Shown one piece after another: positions 19,455 to 30,384 of a stretch of 64,000 nt of DNA. Every line of letters starts with the position of its first letter. Position 1 is the first letter of the stretch. Under the pieces are notes generated by a model. That model was not told where the DNA came from and made no database searches. It saw only the letters and a list, made by a program, of their open reading frames with translations. The stretch lies in assembly GCA_030431985.1 (NCBI GenBank), contig JAUIIB010000005.1, positions 1-64,000 of the forward strand, read 5' to 3'. Origin of the DNA: Gammaproteobacteria bacterium (GTDB lineage Bacteria > Pseudomonadota > Gammaproteobacteria > Burkholderiales > Nitrosomonadaceae). The translations under genes were made by a program, and so were the position numbers.

Positions 19455-20636
19455 TCAAACTGCCGCATTTCTAGGCTTTACCTTACTCTCATTAAAAGGG
19501 TTATCGTCTATTAGCTCAGATTCTTCTTTTAAAACAATTTCAGACAAAGCCTGTCTTATCAAATCCAACCCTTCCCCTGTTTTTGCACTTAGACGAATCC
19601 GCGATATTCTACCATACTCGTTGCGCGTATAGCCCACGACACTTGTAGACAAATCACTTTGATCAATCTTATTGAATATCAGAATTTGAGGAACTCGATC
19701 AGCGCCAATCTCAGTTAATAATTTATTAACCTCCATAATCTGCTCGTCTCGATTAGGGCTACACGCATCAACAACATGAAGCAGCAAATCCGCTTCAATT
19801 GTCTCTTCCAACGTGGCACGAAATGCCGCGACCAAGGTATGCGGTAAATCCCGAATGAAACCCACGGTATCAGAAACTACAATCGAACCACACTCCGGTA
19901 TAAATAATTTTCGCGTAGTCGTATCCAATGTTGCAAACAACTGATCTGCAGCATAAGCCTGCGAACGTGTTAATCGGTTAAATAAAGTTGATTTTCCAGC
20001 ATTGGTATAACCCACAATCGATATGGATAACACTTGAGAACGACGCCTTGAGCGGCTCTGGATTTGGCGTTGGCGCTGAAGACCCTTTAGCTTTTCCTTT
20101 AATAATTTAACTCGCTTTCTCAGTAACCGACGGTCAGCCTCGAGCTGCGTCTCACCAGGGCCACGCAAACCAATACCCCCCTTTTGGCGCTCCAGGTGAG
20201 TCCAACCACGCACTAGACGTGTTGATAGATGCTCTAGCTGAGCTAACTCGACTTGTAATTTTCCTTCATAACTTTGAGCGCGCTGCGCAAAGATATCCAG
20301 TATCAAACTAGTACGATCTATAACTGAGCAATTTAGACGCAACATCAAGTTACGTTGTTGCACCGGTGTTAAATCGTGATTAAAAATCACCATATTTGAA
20401 CCGGTGTTCGAAATAATCCGGGCAATCTCTTCGGTTTTTCCAGTACCTACATACGTAGTTGGATCGGGACGTGCACGCTTACCATCGACAACGGCCCGTA
20501 CCTTTATTCGATCACTTGTTGCAAGTTGCTGTAATTCCTCCAGACGCTCTGCATTACTGCCGTTACCTAGGTCCAGACTAACCAAAACAGCATTATCTAC
20601 TCTTCGGTATCGTTGCATGCCTGATTGTTCAGGCAT
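19455..20636 (-). CDS. hflX: Ribosome-associated GTPase HflX
   Basis: GTPase of the Obg-HflX group that binds and splits stalled ribosomes. The 393-residue product has the N-terminal HflX domain (VGTGKTEEI..., then the glycine-rich GGIGLRGPGETQLE near 153-166), a coiled linker, and a G domain with GYTNAGKST at 209-217, DTVGFIRDLP and NKID. It overlaps the hfq stop by one base (TAATG), the usual hfq-hflX coupling. Confidence 0.96.
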   Translation of the reverse strand: MPEQSGMQRYRRVDNAVLVSLDLGNGSNAERLEELQQLATSDRIKVRAVVDGKRARPDPTTYVGTGKTEEIARIISNTGSNMVIFNHDLTPVQQRNLMLRLNCSVIDRTSLILDIFAQRAQSYEGKLQVELAQLEHLSTRLVRGWTHLERQKGGIGLRGPGETQLEADRRLLRKRVKLLKEKLKGLQRQRQIQSRSRRRSQVLSISIVGYTNAGKSTLFNRLTRSQAYAADQLFATLDTTTRKLFIPECGSIVVSDTVGFIRDLPHTLVAAFRATLEETIEADLLLHVVDACSPNRDEQIMEVNKLLTEIGADRVPQILIFNKIDQSDLSTSVVGYTRNEYGRISRIRLSAKTGEGLDLIRQALSEIVLKEESELIDDNPFNESKVKPRNAAV

Positions 20637-20881
20637 TAAGGATCTCTCGTTTCAGGCGTTTCAATTGGTAGGGTAACTGCTCTTGCAGGTACAACCGTGG
20701 AAATAGCATGTTTATATACCATCTGTGTCACCGAATTTTTAAGTAGTACAACATATTGATCAAACGAATCAATATGACCTTGCAGCTTAATACCGTTCAC
20801 TAAATAAATTGACACAGGAATATGTTCTTTTCGCAGCAAATTAAGAAACGGATCTTGCAGTAACTGCCCCTTGGTACCCAT
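20636..20881 (-). CDS. hfq: RNA chaperone Hfq
   Basis: An 81-residue Sm-like hexameric RNA chaperone that pairs small RNAs with mRNAs. Sm1 and Sm2 motifs are intact: [36 protein letters not shown] and [10 protein letters not shown] with the KH pair of the proximal RNA-binding pore. A GGGAGC ribosome site precedes the ATG. First gene of hfq-hflX-hflK-hflC. Confidence 0.97.
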   Translation of the reverse strand: MGTKGQLLQDPFLNLLRKEHIPVSIYLVNGIKLQGHIDSFDQYVVLLKNSVTQMVYKHAISTVVPARAVTLPIETPETRDP

Positions 20882-21057
20882 GCGTTGCTCCCTGTTCTAA
20901 TTATTGGTTGTAGGAGTAATGACTCTACTTGATTTCAAAAATGCAAATCCAGTATTCGGTTATTCTTTTTTAGAATACTTGTCTTTATTAAGTCATGTGC
21001 CTTAAATCAATTAAAAACCTTGCTCAACAAAAATAATTTTTGGCTGCCATCTACTGC

Positions 21058-21111
21058 TTTGTTGTAGGTTCAGCTTAAACCAATATTGGTTTAAGCTGAA
21101 CCTACAACAAA
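21058..21111. repeat. Perfect 54-bp palindrome between hfq and the peroxidase gene
   Basis: Two 27-base arms with no spacer and no mismatch, centred between 21084 and 21085 at AATATT; the arms read GTTGTAGGTTCAGC...GCTGAACCTACAAC. It lies 46 bases beyond the peroxidase stop and 177 bases upstream of hfq. RNA from either strand would fold into a very stable hairpin, so it may end the peroxidase transcript, but no T-run follows on either side. Confidence 0.9.
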
Positions 21112-21156
21112 TTATAGTTTACTTCCCTTTCTAAAACAAACCCAACCTATCGCGAC

Positions 21157-22143
21157 CTAAAAGGGTTCCGGTCTTGGCGTATCATTGTTGGAAGGAGGAA
21201 GAATCGGCAATTGGATTTCTGGCTGCTCGCCTGTAAGCGTTTTCAAAAAAGCCACGATACTATCGACTTCTTTTTTACTAAAATCACGATCGAGCTGCAC
21301 TTTTCCCATTATTTTTACCGCTTCCTCTAATGTCCATACCGCACCATCGTGGAAATAGGGATAAGTTAATTCAATATTACGTAACGTTGGCACTTTAAAA
21401 ACATTCAAATCGGTATCTTTACCGGTAACAGCTTTGCGGCCTTCAATTTTACTGTCTGTTTGGTAAGGATGATAAACGCCAAATTTCTGATACGCCAGTC
21501 CACCAACCGCCGCACCGTGATGACAACCTGTGCAACCACTGCTCTTAAACAAACGATATCCCTCAAGCTCCTGCTTGTTAATTGCATTCTTATCGCCCTC
21601 AAGCCATTGATCAAAACGGGATCCAGGTGTAACCAGTGTATCCTCAAATGCGGCTATTGCTGTTGTAACACGGTCAATATCGATTTTATCGGAACCAAAT
21701 GCCTTTTCAAATTTTGCACGGTATTGAGGGATCGAATTTAAAACGTTAACAGCCAGTTCGTGGGTAAAAGCCATTTCGCCAGGGTTTGCAATCGGCCCAC
21801 CCGCTTGCTCTTTCAAATCTTTTGCGCGACCATCCCAAAATTGCGCCAAATTCATACTTGAATTCAATACTGTTGGTGCATTAATTGGGCCTTGATGCCA
21901 TTTATGACCAACTGATGTCGCAATGTTATCCGTGCCGCCCATGCTTAGGTTATGGCAGGAATTACAGGATATAAAACCTGACTTGGACAATCGCGGATCA
22001 AAATACAGCATTTTACCCAAATCAACCAAATCAGAGTTTTGTGGTGTAACTGCCTTAATCGGTTGTATCGGTTCGTTAGCTGCCGATACGTTGATCGAGG
22101 TGACCATCAATAGCAGCAAAATCACCAATGTACGTATCATCAT
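21157..22143 (-). CDS. Di-heme cytochrome c peroxidase (CcpA/MauG family)
   Basis: Periplasmic peroxidase that reduces hydrogen peroxide with electrons from c-type cytochromes. The 328-residue product has a signal peptide (cut near residue 21) and two heme-c sites, CNSCH (60-64) and CTGCH (204-208), plus the conserved FWDGRA and PTLRNIELTYPYFHDGA segments of bacterial CCPs. The tail is Pro-rich. A GGGAGAAA site lies before the first of two adjacent ATGs. A close family member from Nitrosomonas europaea is known to be active without prior reduction; whether that holds here cannot be read from the sequence. Single gene. Confidence 0.93.
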   Translation of the reverse strand: MMIRTLVILLLLMVTSINVSAANEPIQPIKAVTPQNSDLVDLGKMLYFDPRLSKSGFISCNSCHNLSMGGTDNIATSVGHKWHQGPINAPTVLNSSMNLAQFWDGRAKDLKEQAGGPIANPGEMAFTHELAVNVLNSIPQYRAKFEKAFGSDKIDIDRVTTAIAAFEDTLVTPGSRFDQWLEGDKNAINKQELEGYRLFKSSGCTGCHHGAAVGGLAYQKFGVYHPYQTDSKIEGRKAVTGKDTDLNVFKVPTLRNIELTYPYFHDGAVWTLEEAVKIMGKVQLDRDFSKKEVDSIVAFLKTLTGEQPEIQLPILPPSNNDTPRPEPF

Positions 22144-22227
22144 CGATTTTCTCCCTTATATATTAAAAACAACGGCCGAATTAGGCGCAGCCGATTCGCC
22201 TTATAAACATCCACAATGAAAACTAAC

Positions 22228-22249
22228 AAAAAAGGAGCAAAGTTGCTCC
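22228..22249 (-). terminator. Rho-independent terminator of rppH
   Basis: On the minus strand GGAGCAA/TTGCTCC (22234-22249) forms a hairpin followed directly by six T's (complement of 22228-22233). It lies between the rppH stop and the peroxidase start, so rppH and the peroxidase are probably separate transcripts. Confidence 0.75.
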
Positions 22250-22332
22250 CGGTCTTCTGGTTATGCTCTAAATAAACCCATAGTAAATATGGATAAAAAT
22301 AATAGATTTAGCGTTCATAGAATAATTGATGT

Positions 22333-22830
22333 TTATTTGCTGGATATCCGCCCAGTATTTGCAGACAAATGTTTCGACAACTCAGTCAGTGCCTGTTTAT
22401 ACACATCGCGTTTAAACTCGACGACCGACTCCAGTTCGACCCAATACTGGTTCCATCGCCATGCATCAAATTCCGGGTGCGCTGTACTACGCAGAGACAC
22501 GTCACTATCCCTTCCAATCAAACGCAACAAATACCAGATTTGTTTTTGTCCCTTGTAATTTCCACGCCATTCACGCCTGATCCATTTTTCAGGAACCTCA
22601 TAGCGAAGCCAATGCCGCGTTCGCCCAACTATTTTCACATGACTAGGCATCAACCCAACTTCCTCAGCTAATTCACGATACATGGCCTCCTCAGGACTCT
22701 CCCCTGATTTTATTCCACCTTGTGGAAACTGCCAGGAATTCTGTTTGATACGTTTTCCCCAAAAAACTTCATTCTTCGAATTCAACAGAATAATACCGAC
22801 ATTTGGGCGATACCCGTTACGGTCAATCAT
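22333..22830 (-). CDS. rppH: RNA pyrophosphohydrolase RppH (Nudix)
   Basis: Removes pyrophosphate from the 5' end of mRNAs to start decay, and hydrolyses dinucleoside polyphosphates. The 165-residue protein starts [17 protein letters not shown] and carries a complete Nudix box at 38-60 (GG...GES...REL.EEVGL); WQFPQGG and WRGQ-like [11 protein letters not shown] segments are typical of RppH. Divergent from proS. Confidence 0.95.
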   Translation of the reverse strand: MIDRNGYRPNVGIILLNSKNEVFWGKRIKQNSWQFPQGGIKSGESPEEAMYRELAEEVGLMPSHVKIVGRTRHWLRYEVPEKWIRREWRGNYKGQKQIWYLLRLIGRDSDVSLRSTAHPEFDAWRWNQYWVELESVVEFKRDVYKQALTELSKHLSANTGRISSK

Positions 22831-23039
22831 TTACACAATCCATTAGCCCTATTAAACAGTATGGATTTTTTCATAATTCGCCCAAGATTAAAAGTATCAT
22901 TCAAATAAAATCGTGATCTGATCTAATGAACTAAAGTTTTACATCATGGTTATCAAATAAAATAACACTCAGTCTAATCGCGCTTAAAATAAAATTTCAA
23001 TGTAGAATTGCTACCCTTTTAATCATAATGGAATCTGGC

Positions 23040-24752
23040 ATGCGCGTCTCGCAATTTTTTATTTCTACGCTTAAAGAAGCTCCAGCAGAAGCCGAGCTAG
23101 TCAGCCACAAATTAATGTTACGGGCAGGATTGATTAAACGGCTAGGCAGCGGTTTATATACATGGATGCCGCTAGGTTTAAGAATTTTACGTAACATCGA
23201 AAATATTGTTCGCAAGGAAATGAATCAAAGCGGCGCAATTGAATTACTGATGCCTGCAGTGCATCCTGCCGAGTTATGGCAAGAAACCGGAAGATGGGAT
23301 GTTTTCGGCCCACAAATGCTGAAAATAAAAGACCGGCACGATCATGATTTCTGCTTCGGCCCCACCCACGAAGAAGTCATTACAGATATTGTCAGAAGAG
23401 AAATCAATAGTTACCGGCAATTACCACTTAACTTCTATCAAATACAAACAAAATTCCGCGACGAAATTCGTCCGCGCTTCGGCGTCATGCGCGCAAGAGA
23501 ATTTATTATGAAAGATGCCTATTCATTTCATACCGATGCGGAAAGTCTGGATAAGACTTACCAGCTGATGTATCAAACGTATTCCCGCATCTTTTCCCGC
23601 CTTGGATTGAATTTTCGCGCCGTCTCTGCAGATCCCGGTGCCATTGGCGGCAGCGGATCGCATGAGTTTCATGTATTGGCCGAATCGGGAGAAGATGCCA
23701 TAGCATTTTGTCCCGACTCAGACTATGCCGCAAATGTCGAGCTTGCCACATCCAAGCTTCCGGATCGCGTCTCTGCAGAACCAGCAAATACAATGCAAAA
23801 GGTGCACACCCCTAATCAAAAAACTATCGCCGAAGTAGCAGATTTCCTTAAAATACCGCGCCATCAAACGCTCAAAACACTCGCTGTTACGGCAAACAAC
23901 AAGTTTTATTTATTGTTGCTTCGCGGCGATCATCAACTTAATGAACTCAAAGTCCGAAAAATACCGTTTCTGGCTGACTTTGAAATGGCAGATGAAACAA
24001 CAATTTTAAATGAGACCGGATCGAAACCGGGTTTCATCGGTCCTGTGGGACATGCCATTGAAATTGTTGCAGACTCGGCAGTAATGGCGATGGACAATTT
24101 TGCTTGTGGCGCTAACGAAGCTGACTTTCATTACATTCACGTTAATTTTGGTCGTGATATTCAAAAACCTAAGCATATTTATGATATTCGTAATGTCTCC
24201 CCCGGTGATTTATCTCCAGATGGTAAAGGCACATTAGAAATCTGCCGCGGCATTGAAGTCGGTCATATTTTCAAATTGCGCGCCAAATACTCTGAAACCA
24301 TGAAAGCGAATTACTTAAACGAACAGGGAGAAACACAATCTTTTGAAATGGGCTGTTATGGTATCGGTATTTCACGTATTATCGCTGCTGCAATCGAGCA
24401 AAATAATGATGACAACGGTATTGTTTTTCCCGCTGCTATGGCACCGTTCCAGCTGGTTATCGTTCCGATAGGCATGCACAAAAGTGAACAAGTCCGGTCT
24501 GAGACCGAGAAACTGTACGACACTTTATTGGATGCCAACATCGACGTATTGCTAGATGACCGCAACGAGCGGCCCGGTGTCATGTTTGCCGACATGGATC
24601 TAATTGGCATACCCCATCGCATTGTCATTGGTGAGCGCGGATTAAAACAATCCTGTGTTGAATATAAGGGACGCTCCGATCAACACGCAGAGACTATTGA
24701 GTTGAACAAAATCAGCGCATTTATTACGGCAAAGCTATGTACTTCAGATTGA
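23040..24752 (+). CDS. proS: Prolyl-tRNA synthetase, bacterial type with editing domain
   Basis: Class II synthetase charging tRNA-Pro. The start at 23040 gives [19 protein letters not shown], the family N-terminus (570 residues, E. coli 572); an ATG four codons upstream at 23028 is in frame but less likely. Motif 2 includes [26 protein letters not shown], the YbaK-like editing insertion covers roughly 220-400, motif 3 is [17 protein letters not shown], and an anticodon-binding domain ends the protein. The next gene overlaps its end by 16 bases. Confidence 0.96.
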   Translation: MRVSQFFISTLKEAPAEAELVSHKLMLRAGLIKRLGSGLYTWMPLGLRILRNIENIVRKEMNQSGAIELLMPAVHPAELWQETGRWDVFGPQMLKIKDRHDHDFCFGPTHEEVITDIVRREINSYRQLPLNFYQIQTKFRDEIRPRFGVMRAREFIMKDAYSFHTDAESLDKTYQLMYQTYSRIFSRLGLNFRAVSADPGAIGGSGSHEFHVLAESGEDAIAFCPDSDYAANVELATSKLPDRVSAEPANTMQKVHTPNQKTIAEVADFLKIPRHQTLKTLAVTANNKFYLLLLRGDHQLNELKVRKIPFLADFEMADETTILNETGSKPGFIGPVGHAIEIVADSAVMAMDNFACGANEADFHYIHVNFGRDIQKPKHIYDIRNVSPGDLSPDGKGTLEICRGIEVGHIFKLRAKYSETMKANYLNEQGETQSFEMGCYGIGISRIIAAAIEQNNDDNGIVFPAAMAPFQLVIVPIGMHKSEQVRSETEKLYDTLLDANIDVLLDDRNERPGVMFADMDLIGIPHRIVIGERGLKQSCVEYKGRSDQHAETIELNKISAFITAKLCTSD

Positions 24753-25336
24753 CAATCGTTATCTTACTTTTTTTGTATTCAGCCACGGCTTTTACCAATC
24801 AGCAACGCTACGAACGCCTCATTCTGAGTACTCAGATTTTTACACAAGCTGTGATCAACGACACAGCGGTAACCCATCAAGAATATGTAAAACTATCCAA
24901 CGATCAAGCATGGTTAGCCGTAATGAATGAACGGCTCAAGTACTTTAAGCCCGATCAGAATGAACGGAATGCTTTCTTACGTACTGTTTTCTATGAGGCA
25001 ACACGCGCAGGTTTAGACCCGCAGCTTATTCTGAGTATCATCCAAATAGAAAGCGGCTTTAGAAAATACGCCGTATCACATGCTGGGGCACGGGGATATA
25101 TGCAAATCATGCCTTTCTGGGTGGACACCATAGGCGATACTAACCACAATCTGTTTCATTTGCGCGTCAATCTACGATATGGCTGCATGATATTAAGACA
25201 TTATCTAAACAAAGAAAATGGCGACTATTTCCGCGCTCTGGGTCGCTATAATGGCAGTCTTGGACAACCCGAATACCCACGGCTTGTGTTCAAAGCATGG
25301 CGAGACACTTGGTATTACCCCGGTTCTACTGTATAG
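24737..25336 (+). CDS. Lytic transglycosylase (SLT domain)
   Basis: Exported murein lytic enzyme of 199 residues. After a signal peptide (about 1-20) comes a short helical region and a goose-lysozyme-like SLT domain: catalytic Glu105 in IIQIESGF, then [10 protein letters not shown] and the ALGRYNGS segment of the active-site groove. No lipoprotein Cys. It overlaps the 3' end of proS by 16 bases in another frame, so translation is probably coupled; the proS-transglycosylase pair is common in betaproteobacteria. Confidence 0.92.
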   Translation: MYFRLTIVILLFLYSATAFTNQQRYERLILSTQIFTQAVINDTAVTHQEYVKLSNDQAWLAVMNERLKYFKPDQNERNAFLRTVFYEATRAGLDPQLILSIIQIESGFRKYAVSHAGARGYMQIMPFWVDTIGDTNHNLFHLRVNLRYGCMILRHYLNKENGDYFRALGRYNGSLGQPEYPRLVFKAWRDTWYYPGSTV

Positions 25337-25353
25337 CACATACCCCCGGGTCT

Positions 25354-25806
25354 TTACCGTTTATTAATAAAGTCCTCGATACTCTGTCGTGTTACTAGGC
25401 CTTGCTGCCGCGCAGCAGGGTTACCATTTGGATCAAAAAAATAGGTACTGGGTAGCATTGAAATATCGTCTAACTGAGAAGCAATGCGCCTGTTTCCCAA
25501 TACTGTCGGATAGCTAATCGACATTGCCTTGACATAGTCCATTACGCTATTCGGATCCGAAAACTCCATCGCCACACCAATAACCATAATATCACTACGT
25601 TCTTCATACAAAGCAATCAGATCGGGAATTTCTTTCAAGCAAGGCGGACACCAAGTCGCCCAGAAATTAACGATAACCCATTTTCCTTTGTAGTCTGCCA
25701 GCGTGTGGATTTTGCCGTCAGTATCCTGCAACTGGAATGCTTTGGCTTCCACAATCAAAACCAGCATGATAATACCTATAGCACTACACAAATACTGTCT
25801 CATCAT
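25354..25806 (-). CDS. TlpA-family periplasmic thioredoxin
   Basis: Thiol-disulfide oxidoreductase of 150 residues with an N-terminal signal or anchor segment (about 5-23) and the TlpA core FWATWCPPCLKEIP with Cys53 and Cys56; the cis-Pro segment is MLPSTYFFDPNG. Probably periplasmic and possibly involved in cytochrome c maturation, a common job for this family; the substrate cannot be read from sequence. It lies 34 bases downstream of leuA on the same strand and converges with the transglycosylase gene. Confidence 0.88.
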   Translation of the reverse strand: MMRQYLCSAIGIIMLVLIVEAKAFQLQDTDGKIHTLADYKGKWVIVNFWATWCPPCLKEIPDLIALYEERSDIMVIGVAMEFSDPNSVMDYVKAMSISYPTVLGNRRIASQLDDISMLPSTYFFDPNGNPAARQQGLVTRQSIEDFINKR

Positions 25807-25840
25807 TTGTAAAATTCTGCTGCTGACAATCCATATTCAA

Positions 25841-27373
25841 TTAAACCTGAGGGTGCGCCCGTTCCATCTTACTGTGCAGTTTATTCAACGCACTTAAATA
25901 AGCTTTTGCTGAGGCCACAACAATATCGGTATCCGCACCGTGACCATTAACAATACGATCGGACTTTTGCAAACGAACAGTAACTTCACCCTGAGCGTCA
26001 GTACCACTGGTTATATTGTTAACCGAAAATAACTGGAGTTGCGCGCCACTGGATAATAATTGTTCAATCGCACAGAATGTTGCATCGACCGGGCCGCTAC
26101 CTTCCGATTCAGCCTGCATTTCACTGCCATTGTCCGATATGACGATACTGGCGTGCGGAATCTCACCAGTTTCACAACGAATACCTAACGACACCAGGCG
26201 GTACCGTTCCTGCAGCACAAGCACTTCATCAGAAACTAATGCATGCAAATCTTCATCAAAGATTTCATGCTTTTTATCCGCCAATTCCTTGAATCGCTTA
26301 AAGGTATGATTAAGCATTTCTTCAGATTCCAGTTCGATACCCAACTCTTTTAAGCGAGTACGAAACGCGTTACGCCCCGAGTGTTTACCAAGCAACAATT
26401 TATTTGCTCCCCAACCCACGTCTTCGGCACGCATAATTTCATAGGTCTCACGGTGCTTCAGTACACCATCCTGATGAATCCCCGATTCGTGGGCAAAGGC
26501 ATTGGCCCCGACAATTGCCTTATTCGGCTGTACTGGAAAACCTGTAATGCCTGAAACAAGCTTACTCGCCGGAACAATATGTTTGGTATCTATTCGGGTA
26601 TCGCAAGGAAAGTAGTCTTGGCGTGTACGAACCGCCATGACAACTTCCTCCATGGATGCATTACCAGCACGTTCACCCAACCCATTAATAGTACACTCAA
26701 TCTGACGTGCACCATTCATAACTGCAGATAATGAATTTGCCACCGCAAGCCCAAGATCATTATGACAATGAACCGAAAAAACCGCCTTATCTGAATTTGG
26801 AATGCGCTCCCTTAACGTGCGAATCAACCCACCGAACTGCTCCGGCATGGTATAACCAACGGTATCTGGAATATTGAGCGTTTTAGCGCCTGCATCAATT
26901 ACTCTTTCAAGTATTTTGCATAAAAAATCAATATCAGAGCGCCCAGCATCCTCTGGAGAAAATTCGATATCATCGGTATATTCACTTGCCCATTGTATTG
27001 CTTTTACTGCCTGCTCGATCACTTGATCCGGTGACATGCGCAGTTTGTTTTGCATGTGGATCGGCGAAGTCGCTATAAATGTATGAATACGTGCGGCACC
27101 GGTATTTTTTAACGCATCTCCAGCACGTCTAATGTCCACTTCCATTGCACGCGCTAACCCACACACTACACTTTCTTTAACCGATTCAGCCACGGCCCGA
27201 ACTGCTTCAAAATCACCGTCAGACGCTGCAGGAAAACCCGCTTCAATAACATCCACACCCATACGTTCTAGCTGCCACGCAATACGGACTTTTTCTTCTT
27301 TTGTCATTGAAGCGCCAGGACTTTGCTCACCATCACGTAACGTTGTGTCAAAAATAATCAATTGATCTTGCAT
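25841..27373 (-). CDS. leuA: 2-isopropylmalate synthase
   Basis: First enzyme of leucine synthesis: condenses 2-oxoisovalerate with acetyl-CoA. The start at 27373 (510 residues) has a GGAGC ribosome site seven bases upstream; the frame is open 14 codons further but without support. The TIM barrel begins [18 protein letters not shown], the metal-binding [13 protein letters not shown] is near residue 200, and the C-terminal LeuA regulatory domain (about 390-500) that binds leucine is complete. The region upstream encodes a leucine-rich leader peptide, so transcription is probably also controlled by leucine supply. Confidence 0.96.
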   Translation of the reverse strand: MQDQLIIFDTTLRDGEQSPGASMTKEEKVRIAWQLERMGVDVIEAGFPAASDGDFEAVRAVAESVKESVVCGLARAMEVDIRRAGDALKNTGAARIHTFIATSPIHMQNKLRMSPDQVIEQAVKAIQWASEYTDDIEFSPEDAGRSDIDFLCKILERVIDAGAKTLNIPDTVGYTMPEQFGGLIRTLRERIPNSDKAVFSVHCHNDLGLAVANSLSAVMNGARQIECTINGLGERAGNASMEEVVMAVRTRQDYFPCDTRIDTKHIVPASKLVSGITGFPVQPNKAIVGANAFAHESGIHQDGVLKHRETYEIMRAEDVGWGANKLLLGKHSGRNAFRTRLKELGIELESEEMLNHTFKRFKELADKKHEIFDEDLHALVSDEVLVLQERYRLVSLGIRCETGEIPHASIVISDNGSEMQAESEGSGPVDATFCAIEQLLSSGAQLQLFSVNNITSGTDAQGEVTVRLQKSDRIVNGHGADTDIVVASAKAYLSALNKLHSKMERAHPQV

Positions 27374-27412
27374 TTTATATGCTCCATTTCTGGAAGAAAG
27401 ATTGAATCGAAA

Positions 27413-27445
27413 CAAAACCCTCTGTAATTGAATCGACGGGTTTCG
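27413..27445 (-). terminator. Candidate attenuator hairpin upstream of leuA
   Basis: On the minus strand CGAAACCC (27438-27445) pairs with GGGTTTTG (27413-27420) through a 17-base loop, and the 3' arm runs into a T-rich TTTTGTTT. It lies 36 bases after the leader-peptide stop and about 40 before leuA. An alternative pairing, CGAAAC with GTTTCG (27408-27413), excludes the GGG arm, and CGATTCAAT occurs twice nearby. This is the expected place for a terminator in a leader-peptide attenuator; folding has not been computed. Confidence 0.4.
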
Positions 27446-27481
27446 AATTTAGAAATAAAAAATGGAAAGAATGATAAAAAA

Positions 27482-27574
27482 TTAGCGCGCAAGGCGCAGC
27501 AGAAGCAGCAAATTTTCTAGCAATGCTGTCAATTTGGCGGGAGAAAAATAGAATAAAACAGATAAAGCAGTCAT
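27482..27574 (-). CDS. Leucine-rich leader peptide of leuA (attenuator)
   Basis: A 30-codon frame between pssA and leuA, ATG at 27574 and TAA at 27482-27484. Eleven of 30 residues are Leu, five of them in a row (TTG CTG CTT CTG CTG) followed by Arg-Leu-Ala-Arg at the end. Consecutive codons for the pathway end product just before a stop, upstream of the first leucine gene and followed by a hairpin with T-run, are the mark of a ribosome-mediated attenuator. A weak GAAG lies before the ATG. A short GC hairpin plus six T's directly overlaps the stop as well. Too short for standard gene callers. Confidence 0.7.
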   Translation of the reverse strand: MTALSVLFYFSPAKLTALLENLLLLLRLAR

Positions 27575-27582
27575 AGTGCTTC

Positions 27583-27611
27583 AATATAAACAGTTTTTCT
27601 AGCTTTTGCAA
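27583..27611 (-). promoter_or_regulatory. Candidate sigma-70 promoter of the leuA leader
   Basis: TTGCAA (27606-27611), a 17-base spacer, and TATATT (27583-27588) on the minus strand, just behind the pssA stop. Transcription would begin near 27577, only about three bases before the leader ATG, so the leader peptide would be translated from an almost leaderless message; read-through from pssA is an alternative. Confidence 0.5.
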
Positions 27612-27626
27612 TAGGTTAAGATGAAC

Positions 27627-28406
27627 TTATGGTGCTGGAGTATGAGATTCACTCTTCTTCTTATTCTTAATAAATCGCCACAGTTTGATCAAGTAACCCG
27701 ACATCGCATAACTTGTAAACAAGAAAAATAAAACCACAGGTGGATGACTCGGAATCAAAACAAAAAAGAACAGCACTAATAATAGAATAGTAAAAAAAGG
27801 AACCCGCTTTCCAAGATTAATATCTTTTCCACTGTAAAAAGGGATATTACTTACCATGGTCAGACCGGCAAATAAAGTAACAATCAGCACCAACCATTTA
27901 ATTTCCGAGCCCGACACTTGAAAATCCAGCATTACCCACACCAGTCCCGCTATTAATGCAGCAGCCGCAGGACTTGGCAAACCCTGAAAAAAGCGTTTGT
28001 CTATCACATGGATATTGGTATTAAAACGCGCCAATCGTAGCGCAGCACATGCGCAATAAATGAATGCAGTAATCCACCCTAATTGCCCCATTTCCTTTAG
28101 CGCCCATTCATACATGATCAGTGATGGTGCAACGCCAAACGAAACCATATCAGACATGCTGTCGTACTCGGCGCCAAACTCACTTTGAGTATGCGTCATT
28201 CTAGCCACACGTCCGTCAAGACCATCGAGCACCATCGCTATAAAAACAGCAACCGCAGAGTGCTCAAAATTACCATTCATCGCTTGAATGATGGCATAAA
28301 AACCAGCAAACAAAGCTGCAGTTGTAAATAGATTGGGTAACAAATAAATACCACGGCGACGTAGGCGTGACCGTGCAGCAACAGGTTCCGACTGTGGTTC
28401 AGACAT
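27627..28406 (-). CDS. pssA: CDP-diacylglycerol--serine O-phosphatidyltransferase
   Basis: Inner-membrane enzyme that makes phosphatidylserine from CDP-diacylglycerol. The 259-residue protein is a multi-pass CDP-alcohol phosphatidyltransferase with the family motif D64-G65-x2-A68-R69-x8-G78-x3-D82-x3-D86 complete, and a basic N-terminus (ARSRLRRRGIYLLPN) typical of the Bacillus-type PssA rather than the E. coli peripheral form. psd, the next step, lies 150 bases upstream on the same strand. Confidence 0.94.
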   Translation of the reverse strand: MSEPQSEPVAARSRLRRRGIYLLPNLFTTAALFAGFYAIIQAMNGNFEHSAVAVFIAMVLDGLDGRVARMTHTQSEFGAEYDSMSDMVSFGVAPSLIMYEWALKEMGQLGWITAFIYCACAALRLARFNTNIHVIDKRFFQGLPSPAAAALIAGLVWVMLDFQVSGSEIKWLVLIVTLFAGLTMVSNIPFYSGKDINLGKRVPFFTILLLVLFFFVLIPSHPPVVLFFLFTSYAMSGYLIKLWRFIKNKKKSESHTPAP

Positions 28407-28556
28407 TACATTTTACCATTCAATAATTCAGTGGTCTTTTGTTGATATTCTTGAATCATAAAAGTTCCCGCAATGCTGAGAATCAATTAAATAATAAAAT
28501 ATACACACACAAATAAAAAATTAGAACAGTCGTATTACCTTATTAACCTTATTACT

Positions 28557-29204
28557 TTACTCTCCAAGCGTAGCAAGAATCGTTGTTGTCGCACGCACCT
28601 TATCACCGATATTAACCTTGATTTTCGTATCGAGTGGCAAATAAACATCCACGCGGGAACCAAACCGTATAAAACCAAATCGTTGTCCGCGTGACAAGTG
28701 GTCTCCGGGTAGCACACTGCACAAGATGCGTTTGGCAATAAGACCCGCCACCTGAACGCAAGTCACATCAGAACCGTTATCTGCTTTAATCCACAGCGCA
28801 TTACGCTCATTTTCCAATGATGCTTTCGGTAAATCCGCATTGACAAATTTACCAGGAAAATACCATTTACTTTGCACGCTGCCATCAACCGGACTACGAT
28901 TCGAATGTACATTAAAAACATTCATAAACACACTCACTTTAACCGCATCGCGTTCTAAGTAAGGATCAAACACTTTCTCAACAGCAACAATTTTGCCGTC
29001 CGCAGGCGACAATACAGCGTTAGGAACTGAAGGTATCTCTCTCGGCGGATCCCGGAAAAATTGTAAAACAAAAACGGCTATTAGCCAGAAAATTAACGCC
29101 CACGCAAAACCAGCAATAATATTCACGACCAATGCGGTTAAACATGCAATCGCAATATAGCGCCAGCCTTCCCGGGCAATCAATGGATGCGGGTAATTCG
29201 ACAT
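28557..29204 (-). CDS. psd: Phosphatidylserine decarboxylase proenzyme (short form)
   Basis: Converts phosphatidylserine to phosphatidylethanolamine with a self-made pyruvoyl group. The 215-residue length is that of the short Psd-A type. One or two membrane-associated segments are at 15-50; SPADGKIV lies near 66-73 and the self-cleavage site FGS is at 181-183 (pyruvoyl from Ser183). It follows ilvC by 57 bases and precedes pssA, so phospholipid genes are embedded in the branched-chain amino acid cluster, a common betaproteobacterial arrangement. Confidence 0.95.
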   Translation of the reverse strand: MSNYPHPLIAREGWRYIAIACLTALVVNIIAGFAWALIFWLIAVFVLQFFRDPPREIPSVPNAVLSPADGKIVAVEKVFDPYLERDAVKVSVFMNVFNVHSNRSPVDGSVQSKWYFPGKFVNADLPKASLENERNALWIKADNGSDVTCVQVAGLIAKRILCSVLPGDHLSRGQRFGFIRFGSRVDVYLPLDTKIKVNIGDKVRATTTILATLGE

Positions 29205-29261
29205 ATTTCGTTTCGGTAATGTTAAATACTGAAAGGACAGTTTTGATCACTCAAAGCTGCT

Positions 29262-30287
<1,026 letters not shown>

Positions 30288-30384
30288 TTAAACTTAAAAC
30301 TTAATTGAAATCAAAACAGCAATGCACCGCTTTACATACAATTTGATCACGAAACGTTCTATATCGATTTTGAATAACTGATCA

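Noticed and set aside
27479-27500. GCGC-CTT-GCGC hairpin plus six T's at the end of the leader peptide, considered as the attenuator terminator
   Set aside because: The stem is only 4-5 bp and overlaps the leader stop, where a translating ribosome would cover it; the hairpin at 27413-27445 is better placed.
27375-27611. A 78-codon minus-strand frame between leuA and pssA
   Set aside because: Its sequence is low-complexity and unlike any protein; the leucine-rich leader in another frame explains the region better.
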